Assembly: GCF_004769665.1 (NCBI RefSeq)
Contig: NZ_RQGG01000009.1
Span: 62,001-126,000, forward strand
Direction: 5' to 3'
Origin: Leptospira kemamanensis
Lineage (GTDB): Bacteria; Spirochaetota; Leptospiria; Leptospirales; Leptospiraceae
Length of the DNA: 64,000 nt
Under the pieces are notes generated by a model. It made no database searches. It was given only the letters and a program-made list of their open reading frames with translations, and had not been told where the DNA came from. Position numbers and translations under genes: made by a program. Positions 26,601-32,288 of this stretch are shown one piece after another; the stretch's first letter is position 1, and every line of letters starts with the position of its first letter.

Positions 26601-26911
26601 AAAAACGTTTGGAAGACCTGAGGGATTCCACAAAGGACACGAAGGACGATTTGGAATCTCTTCTCGGGGAAGCAGACGAAACCTTCGAAAAACTCTCTCA
26701 ATTTTTGGACATTGTGCAAGGAGCAATGCAAAACCCTTCCGCTTCCCCCAAAATGGACCGAAAAAATTCGGGAAATCCCTTGGTCGAGCGAAAAAGAGCC
26801 ACGATTCAGAGCCTTCACGACAACTACCAGTGGTCTTCCGAGGCAATTAGTGAAAAATTAAATATTGAAAAATCCCTCGTGGATACCATCCTCGGAGTTA
26901 GAAAGAAATAA
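23681..26911 (+). CDS. Giant coiled-coil protein (SpiroCoCo type) with membrane anchor and HTH-like tail
   Basis: 1076 aa. One N-terminal hydrophobic segment (residues 1-20) is followed by about 1000 residues of nearly continuous heptad-bearing, Glu/Lys/Ser-rich coiled coil, with few Pro or Gly. The last 45 residues depart from this and look like a helix-turn-helix (ERKRATIQSLHDNY, then SSEAISEKLNIEKSLVDTIL). I recall such proteins in Leptospira annotated as SpiroCoCo family; the function is unknown. A cytoskeletal or cell-shape role is plausible. It lies 11 bp upstream of a histone gene, raising the possibility that the tail contacts DNA. Confidence 0.85.
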   Translation: MGLEVFLLPFLASVAVTIGLRRLDKSNTKLSQLKRYASKLTEEMQGVALQKIQMVKDAGIDLDILVKQSRKVAEDIQTLSAESRDLFEKIRASKDYLSSLSGEMEQIQDLSNQVRREKQYMEEGLSQINSHKRELREVSEDMEALHNESISMLDTFQNKLNLRSDEILQSVAQKMVELESLLETKSDFLDNSLSKIAETAREKLLTHADVMVNETAGRLDHARKEMDLLLESMKYAQGDLDVRLTKFEDTSSLLSDKVDKFDERLEEKYQRASSKVEEKVTLLEKKIQERFESIVDQVSHTKDSFMKGLNQETDAIKREIEDLSLETLSKRDDIINETRRQADGINQTIIQFQEKYLEAENKLLRQADIRKQELIREIEAFSEEFHRISEELREEANTLKKSALQELKEFDRELETVRSGQEMVIKSSLFDLKKELEERMHSDFKIQKHEMDSDLSSIQSQVKELNETITAQTKDVDEYVEELKSALRESAHEILETAEEKAKESETIVTEKIRIANANLEQFVSKWEEELGRIREDQNYSIETLQDRLKEIHVEGADLLGEFQNQFQKAKANLELVAESKTKESISRLEEEAKLARSEVERILKHLEESGESFFNLQEEKMDRLNETIDSKISHQLTKLLDKGNLQLGQLEEKISNHLNTVRRNLEESIKRSKDESKKQIETYQRDYEKSFKEIAKESQDFLKDSLNRFHDLKFEIQNGLESLNDTKEETLSGFQNELESLKEEILTLSSELETVKEHSDLFASAKQIADESNKAVEEISEALRSLEKGKPDLELVQSAISEFSEMRTQIANELEALKEAQFQSEDIDKQIQILASNLVHVSETMEGFEESLTEITSIESRVSNLTKEQAKIESFLSSLQESQDSVFHLVENLEGQKHNARELQARLDILDREIDVVEAREKELTETIRQAENRTSFLVEREAQIDSVERKFDKIEELLGDLSDRYRQILTLQKRLEDLRDSTKDTKDDLESLLGEADETFEKLSQFLDIVQGAMQNPSASPKMDRKNSGNPLVERKRATIQSLHDNYQWSSEAISEKLNIEKSLVDTILGVRKK

Positions 26912-26922
26912 CCGAGGTATCC

Positions 26923-27126
26923 ATGTCCGAAGAACAAACAGAAACAACGTCGAAAGAATCCCTTATTGTCACTTCTAAAGTGAAAGCTTACATCAAAAGT
27001 AAGGGATTTATGACTTCCGGGGATGCCATTGACGGTATCAACGAAGAAATTTACCGTTTGATCGACAAAGCTCTCGAAAGAACTTCTGCCAACAAAAGAA
27101 CAACGGTTCGGTCGACTGATTTCTAA
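26923..27126 (+). CDS. Bacterial histone-fold protein (HLp / Bd0055 type)
   Basis: 67 aa with a GAGGT ribosome site. After about 15 polar residues comes a single histone fold: alpha1 around TSKVKAYIKSKG (18-28), the long alpha2 around SGDAIDGINEEIYRLIDKAL (32-51), then KRTTVRSTDF (58-67), equivalent to the R-K-T-V-x-x-x-D loop and short alpha3 of archaeal histones. The pattern closely follows Bdellovibrio Bd0055 and the histone reported from Leptospira perolatii, both shown to bind DNA. It probably dimerises and coats or bends DNA. It is sandwiched between the coiled-coil gene and map with gaps of 11 and 3 bp. Confidence 0.88.
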   Translation: MSEEQTETTSKESLIVTSKVKAYIKSKGFMTSGDAIDGINEEIYRLIDKALERTSANKRTTVRSTDF

Positions 27127-27129
27127 TCC

Positions 27130-27885
27130 GTGATTTATATCAAAAACAAATCAGAAATTGAAAAGATGAGGAAGGCGGGTAAATTTGCCGCCGAACTCCT
27201 CGTTTATTTGGAACCCTTTGTGAAATCGGGTGTTTCCACTTTGGAACTCAACGATATCGCGGAAGCTTATACCAAAAAAAACGGCCACCGTTCTGCCCCT
27301 CTCGGATACAAAGGATTCCCAAAATCCATTTGTACCTCCATCAACCAAGTAGTCTGCCATGGGATTCCTAAAAAAGAAGACGTTTTGCAAGACGGGGACA
27401 TCGTGAATTTAGATGTCTCCCCCATTGTGGATGGTTACATTGGAGACACGTCCAAAACCTTTATTGTGGGTGGAAAAACCTCACCCGAAGCAGAAAAACT
27501 AGTCGCGGATACCGAAAAAGCAATGTGGATCGGGATTGAACAAATCAAACCAGGAAACCGCATTGATGATATCGGGAATGCCATTGATGATTTTTTAACT
27601 CCTATGGGGTATGGAATTGTCCGAGATCTGATGGGTCATGGTGTGGGAAGAAATTTCCACGAAGAACCACAAGTGCCCCATTTTCGTTCTCCAAGAAAAT
27701 TAGCCAAAATAGAGCCTGGAATGATTTTTACCGTGGAACCGATGGTCAATTTAGGAACTTGGGAAGTGAATTTTGATCGCTCTGACAAATGGACGGTCCG
27801 CACGAAAGACGGAAAATTGTCGGCACAATTCGAACATACCATCCTTGTCACCGACAAAGGGTATGAAATTCTAACGAAAGTTTAA
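27130..27885 (+). CDS. map: Type I methionine aminopeptidase
   Basis: 251 aa, GTG start three bases after the histone stop. All five metal ligands are present in context: Asp in NLDVSP, Asp in YIGDTSKTF, His in GHGVGRNFH, Glu in FTVEPMVN and Glu in AQFEHTILVT. The length and lack of an N-terminal zinc extension are those of class Ia enzymes. It removes the initiator Met from nascent proteins in the cytoplasm. It shares a transcript with the histone gene. Confidence 0.96.
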   Translation: MIYIKNKSEIEKMRKAGKFAAELLVYLEPFVKSGVSTLELNDIAEAYTKKNGHRSAPLGYKGFPKSICTSINQVVCHGIPKKEDVLQDGDIVNLDVSPIVDGYIGDTSKTFIVGGKTSPEAEKLVADTEKAMWIGIEQIKPGNRIDDIGNAIDDFLTPMGYGIVRDLMGHGVGRNFHEEPQVPHFRSPRKLAKIEPGMIFTVEPMVNLGTWEVNFDRSDKWTVRTKDGKLSAQFEHTILVTDKGYEILTKV

Positions 27886-27917
27886 GGAAAAGGTTCTTGC
27901 AATCCTTTCCTTTTCCT
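27885..27917. other. Hairpin after map
   Basis: AGGAAAAGG (27885-27893) pairs with CCTTTTCCT (27909-27917) around a 15-nt loop. It begins at the map stop codon. No T-run follows, so it is a weak terminator candidate; it may stabilise the map transcript end or attenuate the small secreted-peptide gene downstream. Confidence 0.35.
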
Positions 27918-27943
27918 CGTCTAATCAAAAAAGAGGTAGCTAT

Positions 27944-28078
27944 ATGAAGTTTACAGTTGGTTTACTCAGCATTTTATTATTCGCAACATCCGCATTTGCC
28001 ATTTGCCCAGGAAAAGAAAAAAGATCTGCCTGCCCTGGTCACGACAAATTGGTTGAGTGCCCACACGACGGAAAATAA
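27944..28078 (+). CDS. Tiny secreted Cys-rich peptide
   Basis: A 44-aa frame from ATG 27944 with AGAGGTAG upstream. A clean signal peptide (MKFTVGLLSILLFATSAFA) leaves a mature part of about 25 residues with three Cys (residues 21, 30 and 39), each in a Cys-Pro pair, plus two His and many Lys/Glu. The repeated C-P-G and C-P-H steps suggest metal or disulfide chemistry. It ends 4 bp before the response regulator gene. No family recognised; coding is supported by signal peptide quality and the ribosome site. Confidence 0.65.
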   Translation: MKFTVGLLSILLFATSAFAICPGKEKRSACPGHDKLVECPHDGK

Positions 28079-28082
28079 TCCA

Positions 28083-28478
28083 ATGGGCCGCGCCATCCTC
28101 TTCGTCGATGACGAACAAATCATATTGATGAGTTTGAAATCTCAACTGAAAAAACATTTTGGGAACGAGTATCGTTATGAGACTGCCCAGAATACAGAAG
28201 AGGCATGGTCGATCATTGAAGAATTAGCGGAAGAAGGCATCAACATCCTCATCATCATTTCGGATTGGCTTATGCCCAACCAACGAGGTGATGAGTTCCT
28301 TCGAGAAGTACATAAAACCTACCCCAAAATCAAAAAAATAATTATTTCCGGACACATTGATGAACATTCCCTCAACCAATTGAAAGGGGAAGTGGACCTT
28401 CATAGTTTTTTAAACAAACCATGGTCGGAATCTGATTTAATCAAAAAAGTAGAAGACGCGATAACGAAGATTGCCTAG
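28083..28478 (+). CDS. CheY-like single-domain response regulator
   Basis: 131 aa from ATG 28083. Acidic pair D9-D10 (LFVDDEQ), phosphoacceptor D61 (IIISDWLMP), and Lys112 with a cis-Pro in LNKPWSESDL are all present. There is no output domain. The LNKPW motif is common in receiver domains paired with hybrid kinases or HD-GYP/SpoIIE outputs. No cognate kinase lies nearby. An upstream in-frame extension overlapping the small secreted-peptide gene is not needed. Confidence 0.92.
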   Translation: MGRAILFVDDEQIILMSLKSQLKKHFGNEYRYETAQNTEEAWSIIEELAEEGINILIIISDWLMPNQRGDEFLREVHKTYPKIKKIIISGHIDEHSLNQLKGEVDLHSFLNKPWSESDLIKKVEDAITKIA

Positions 28479-28499
28479 GTTTTCCTAGGAAACCTCCGT

Positions 28500-29303
28500 A
28501 TGTCCCAAAACATTTTAAAAAATACCATCGAAGACTTAGAAATCGTACGTTCTACCGTACCTTTAGTTCATAATATTACCAACTACGTTGTGATGAACAA
28601 CACTGCCAATGCCCTACTTGCCATAGGTGCCTCTCCCATTATGGCCCATGCCATCGAAGAAGTCGAAGAAATGGTGACAATCTGTTCGGCAACTGTCATC
28701 AATATTGGAACCCTTTCCGAACCTTGGATCCAAAGTATGGAAAAAGCTGCGAAAAAAGCTGTTTCCTTAGGGAAACCATTGGTCTTAGATCCAGTGGGTG
28801 CTGGAGCAAGTAACATCCGTAATGCGGCAATCAGAAAGATTTTGGATTCTGGAAACCCAAGTATTATTAGAGGCAATGCATCAGAAATCCTATCCACTCT
28901 CTCTTCTTCAGGAAAAACCAAGGGAGTGGATGCAACCGATTCCTCCGAGTCCGCAGTGGACACAGGTAAGTCCTTATCCAAAGTCACTGGAGGTGTCGTT
29001 GTGATCAGTGGTGCCACTGATTATATCTTAAAAGGCACAAACCAAGCCCAAATCTCCAATGGTGATGCACTGATGACAAAGGTGACAGGCCTTGGTTGTA
29101 CAGCTTCTGCCCTTTGTGGTGCGTTTGCTGCCGTACAAAAAGACCAGTTCCGTGCGGCAACATCTGCGATGGCGGTGATGGGAATTGCCGGTGAAATGGC
29201 AAAATCCAAAACTTCTAGCCCAGGCAGTTTCCAAGTGGCATTTCTTGATGCCCTTTACGAAATAAATGCAGATACCATTAAACAAAGGTTAAATGCAAAA
29301 TAA
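28500..29303 (+). CDS. thiM: Hydroxyethylthiazole kinase
   Basis: 267 aa ribokinase-like enzyme that phosphorylates the thiazole moiety of thiamine for salvage. Diagnostic segments are VPLVHNITNYVVMNNTANALLAIGAS at the N-terminus (shown as VHNITNYVVMNN), VLDPVGAGAS, IRGNASEI, and TKVTGLGCTASALCGAF with the substrate-proximal Cys. It overlaps thiE by 11 bp. The 21-bp gap before it leaves no room for a TPP riboswitch directly upstream. Confidence 0.95.
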   Translation: MSQNILKNTIEDLEIVRSTVPLVHNITNYVVMNNTANALLAIGASPIMAHAIEEVEEMVTICSATVINIGTLSEPWIQSMEKAAKKAVSLGKPLVLDPVGAGASNIRNAAIRKILDSGNPSIIRGNASEILSTLSSSGKTKGVDATDSSESAVDTGKSLSKVTGGVVVISGATDYILKGTNQAQISNGDALMTKVTGLGCTASALCGAFAAVQKDQFRAATSAMAVMGIAGEMAKSKTSSPGSFQVAFLDALYEINADTIKQRLNAK

Positions 29304-29925
29304 AATCCAAGGGGTGTATCTGGTGACAGATAGGCCTCTTTGTATCCACCATCGTTTAGAAGATGTCGTTCGTTTGTCTGCGACTGGTGGAGTTTCCCTT
29401 GTCCAACTCCGGGAAAAAGAAGCAACCTCACGTGAATTTTTAGAACTTGCCATCCACTTAAAAAAAATCCTAAGTCCATTCCAAGTTCCCCTCCTCATCA
29501 ATGACCGAGTGGATCTCTGTTTGGCATCGGGTGCTGATGGGGTCCATCTGGGCCAATCGGACCTCCCTTGGTACGTAGCAAGAAAACTCCTTGGACCAAA
29601 GGCCATCATTGGACTTTCGATCGAAACTAAAGAAGACTGGGAAACCTTACAAAAAGAAGATCCAAGTCCGAATCTCGATTATCTCGCTGTTTCCCCCGTA
29701 TTTGATACCAAAACAAAAACGAATACCAAAACTGCTTGGGGCCTAGCAGGTGTTCGTTGGCTTCGAGAAAAAACGAATCTCCCCATTGTAGCCATTGGTG
29801 GGATTCATTTAGACAATGCTAAAGATGTGATCGAGGCAGGTGCCAATTCACTGGCAGTCGTGAGTGCGATTTGTTCTGCCAACGATCCCAAAGAAGCAAC
29901 AATTGCCTTAAAAAAATTGTTTTAA
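29293..29925 (+). CDS. thiE: Thiamine-phosphate synthase
   Basis: 210 aa TIM-barrel enzyme that joins HMP-pyrophosphate and thiazole phosphate. Key features are YLVTDRPLC near the start, LVQLREKEA, LLINDRVDLCLASGADGVHLG (NDR and DGVHLGQ), the YLAVSPVFDT phosphate loop, and PIVAIGGIH. The start overlaps thiM, so the two salvage steps are coupled. The gene ends in a 4-bp convergent overlap with queG. Confidence 0.95.
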   Translation: MQNKIQGVYLVTDRPLCIHHRLEDVVRLSATGGVSLVQLREKEATSREFLELAIHLKKILSPFQVPLLINDRVDLCLASGADGVHLGQSDLPWYVARKLLGPKAIIGLSIETKEDWETLQKEDPSPNLDYLAVSPVFDTKTKTNTKTAWGLAGVRWLREKTNLPIVAIGGIHLDNAKDVIEAGANSLAVVSAICSANDPKEATIALKKLF

Positions 29926-30884
29926 GTGGCTTGGTTCCGGTTCCAAATCGAAACCCCAATTCGTTCGATGGGAGAATCTTTGAAGTATTCTTGAAATTCA
30001 TCTTCTGTTAAAAACTCTTTTTTTTGAAAACTGAGATCCTTCCAAAATTCTCTGGGTAAAAAACTAGGTTCGTTTGTTTCCACCTGGTTTCGTTTGGCGA
30101 TCCCTTCATTCCAAGGACAAACCTCTTGGCAAAGGTCACAGCCATAGACCCAAGCCCTTCTGTCCCAAGCCAAAAAGGAATCGCTCACTTCCGCAGTACT
30201 TCGATCTTCAATGGTGAGGTAAGAGATACATTTTGAGGCATCAATTTGGTATGGCTCCAAAGCATTTGTGGGACAAATGTCTAAACAACGCCTGCAACTC
30301 CCACAATGATCTGTTGTTTTCTCCTGTGGATTAGTTTCACCTAACTCTAAATCGGTGAGAATGACCGATAGAAAAAAATAAGAACCTAACTTAGGATGGA
30401 TGAGGTTTGTGTGTTTTCCTTGCCAAACCATTCCCGATTCTCTTGTGAGAATTTTTTCGGCAATGGGCAAACTATCTACAGATAGGCGAAACTGGTGTTT
30501 CGGATAGAGTTTTTTCAACTCTTTTAAGATTTGGTTTCCTTTCTTTCGTAATACGATATGGTAGTCGGTGCCAAGGGCATAACGCGATACCTTTCGTTTC
30601 ATTTGAGGGAGCAGGTCTTCCGCTTCACTCGAACGATACAGAAAACCCAAACAGATGGCCGATGTCGGTTTGAATCCTAAGTTTTCAAATCGATTGCGGA
30701 TGGCAAGGGCATGGTCTTTGGCAAACCAATCCATATTGCCATGTTTTTTTTCAGAAATCCATTTCTCTAAAAACCTTAGGTCTTTTTCTGGGATTTCCGC
30801 TTTTGTAAACCCAACAAAGGCAAATCCTTCTGTTTCACAAAGGGACTTGATTTGAGATTGGTCTTGGGGTTGAGTGATTGTCAT
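29922..30884 (-). CDS. queG: Epoxyqueuosine reductase
   Basis: About 320 aa from the ATG at 30884-30882 (MTITQPQ); a longer frame from 30968 is open but would overlap the divergent gene. The cobalamin-dependent iron-sulfur enzyme performs the last step of queuosine synthesis in tRNA. Two [4Fe-4S] motifs are clear: CGSCRRCLDICP and CDLCQEVCPWN. The preceding LGSYFFLSVILTDLEL segment is typical. It converges on thiE, and its start codon shares two bases with the start of the divergent gene. Confidence 0.93.
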   Translation of the reverse strand: MTITQPQDQSQIKSLCETEGFAFVGFTKAEIPEKDLRFLEKWISEKKHGNMDWFAKDHALAIRNRFENLGFKPTSAICLGFLYRSSEAEDLLPQMKRKVSRYALGTDYHIVLRKKGNQILKELKKLYPKHQFRLSVDSLPIAEKILTRESGMVWQGKHTNLIHPKLGSYFFLSVILTDLELGETNPQEKTTDHCGSCRRCLDICPTNALEPYQIDASKCISYLTIEDRSTAEVSDSFLAWDRRAWVYGCDLCQEVCPWNEGIAKRNQVETNEPSFLPREFWKDLSFQKKEFLTEDEFQEYFKDSPIERIGVSIWNRNQAT

Positions 30885-31269
30885 GGCGAATGAAGAGAAT
30901 GAAGTGTATCTTACAAAAATCCAAAACCTTTTGCCAAGCCATTTGTTGGGGAAGATTCCAAAACTCATCCCTCATTTTCAAAAACTAGAAGCCCTGGTTC
31001 CTTTGCCAAAAGTCATGCCGGAACTCTTAAAAAAGGGAATTTATTTTGCCCTCATCCAATCCATAGTCCGCCTTCTGGAAAGGGAAACAGATCCCTTATT
31101 ACCCGAAATTTTACCAGAATACAAGGAACTGATCCGAACCATCACAGAAACCTATGAGACACTCAGACCGGAAAGAGAATCCAATTGGTTAGACGAATGC
31201 ATTCAGTTTGGCGATAAGTCCGCCTACCATTGGGAATGGAAACATTTTGATTCCAAAGAATTATTTTAA
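30883..31269 (+). CDS. Unknown small helical protein divergent from queG
   Basis: About 128 aa from ATG 30883 (MANEENEVYL), or 131 aa from GTG 30874. Predicted helical and soluble, with no recognised motif; the acidic C-terminus contains Trp-rich SAYHWEWKHF. Its start codon overlaps the queG start codon on the opposite strand. No function inferred. Confidence 0.6.
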   Translation: MANEENEVYLTKIQNLLPSHLLGKIPKLIPHFQKLEALVPLPKVMPELLKKGIYFALIQSIVRLLERETDPLLPEILPEYKELIRTITETYETLRPERESNWLDECIQFGDKSAYHWEWKHFDSKELF

Positions 31270-31275
31270 ATTTGA

Positions 31276-31668
31276 TCACATTTCCTTTTCCAAACTCATT
31301 CGGAATTCTTTTGGAATCGGTAATTTCTTCTTTTCTCTATAATCAAAGTATACTTGAACAGTTTTTGCTTTCACATACAAAACATCTGTTTTTTGGTTTT
31401 TGATTTCATAGGAAAATTCCCAAGAAGTTGTGCCTATCTTAGAGACCCAAGTATTCACATAAATGGAATCCCCTGGCAAAACAGAAGAAACCAAATCCAT
31501 CTCTACTCGCGCTAGGACAAAGGGAATGTCTTCTAGTGTTGTGACTGACAAATATCGATTACAAAAATCAAGGCGTGCCAATTCCAAATACGCCGAATAA
31601 CTGGCGTTATTCACTCGTCGCATCGGGTCCATATCGTTAAATCGAATTTGGATTTCGGTTCGAATCAT
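31276..31668 (-). CDS. Hotdog-fold acyl-CoA thioesterase (4HBT, YbgC/FadM-like)
   Basis: 130 aa single hotdog domain. The opening IQIRFNDMDPMRRVNNASYSAYLE is the family signature (RFNDMDPMRRVNNASY); the catalytic Asp is in the DMD segment, while the usual Gly-His before VNN is Arg-Arg here. The later SKIGTTSWEFSYEI strand is standard. It hydrolyses acyl-CoA esters in the cytoplasm; chain length cannot be read. It is convergent with the small gene before it. Confidence 0.88.
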   Translation of the reverse strand: MIRTEIQIRFNDMDPMRRVNNASYSAYLELARLDFCNRYLSVTTLEDIPFVLARVEMDLVSSVLPGDSIYVNTWVSKIGTTSWEFSYEIKNQKTDVLYVKAKTVQVYFDYREKKKLPIPKEFRMSLEKEM

Positions 31669-31741
31669 CTCTCTGACAAAAATTTCAAATGATGTTTCAT
31701 TGTCATCTTTATCCTAAAGAAGGGATTCTGATTTGTCATTC

Positions 31742-32209
31742 TTATCCTAAAATGTTTACTTGGACGACGACAGATCGAAATCGCTCTCTTTCCTTTGCCG
31801 TTCGCCCTGGAATCGGTTCCAAACATTGGCTGGAAATGATTTCAGGTTTTACACCCAAAGAGAGGAGGCTTTGGCGAATCGTTTGGACCCTTTCTTTGAC
31901 AAGCCTACGATTTTTGCTTACGTTTCCTGTTGTATCCGCGGAGCCAATGAGTAGAATAGAATCTAACGTTCGTAATAAATAAGGAGTGATCCATTCCTTC
32001 CACTGGATCAGGTCTTTCGCAAACAACTGAGAACTCCCTGCTTCAAAGTAGACTACTGTTTCTATTCTTTGGATTTCGTTCGTTTTAGAGAAAGATTTGT
32101 ACAGATTGTACTCTTTGGTTTCGTTTTTTACCTTTAAGTTTCCCTTTTTTGGCCAAAGCCAATAAAAAACCAACGGCAAACTAACTAAGATTAGGGAAAT
32201 CCAAACCAT
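31742..32209 (-). CDS. OmpA-like (peptidoglycan-associated) domain protein
   Basis: 155 aa. An N-terminal hydrophobic helix (residues 3-19) is a membrane anchor or uncleaved signal. It is followed by a compact OmpA-like domain: VVYFEAGSSQL, ILLIGSADTTGNVSKNRRL (the helix-loop that contacts diaminopimelate) and RAETVRQ-like RVQTIRQSLLSLGV. Such proteins tether envelope layers to peptidoglycan. It is divergent from the first beta-propeller lipoprotein gene. Confidence 0.82.
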   Translation of the reverse strand: MVWISLILVSLPLVFYWLWPKKGNLKVKNETKEYNLYKSFSKTNEIQRIETVVYFEAGSSQLFAKDLIQWKEWITPYLLRTLDSILLIGSADTTGNVSKNRRLVKERVQTIRQSLLSLGVKPEIISSQCLEPIPGRTAKERERFRSVVVQVNILG

Positions 32210-32288
32210 ATAAAATTTAGACGATCGAAATCCTCACCTTCACAAACAAACCGCTAGACAATTTATTTCCTATTTGGTAAGATTAGTC

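Noticed and set aside
28479..28499. TPP riboswitch expected before thiM
   Set aside because: Only 21 bp separate thiM from the response regulator gene, too short for a THI element, and no THI-box core was seen.
31689..31982. 97-codon plus-strand frame opposite the OmpA-like gene
   Set aside because: Overlaps a clear OmpA-domain gene on the other strand and has no recognisable sequence or good ribosome site.
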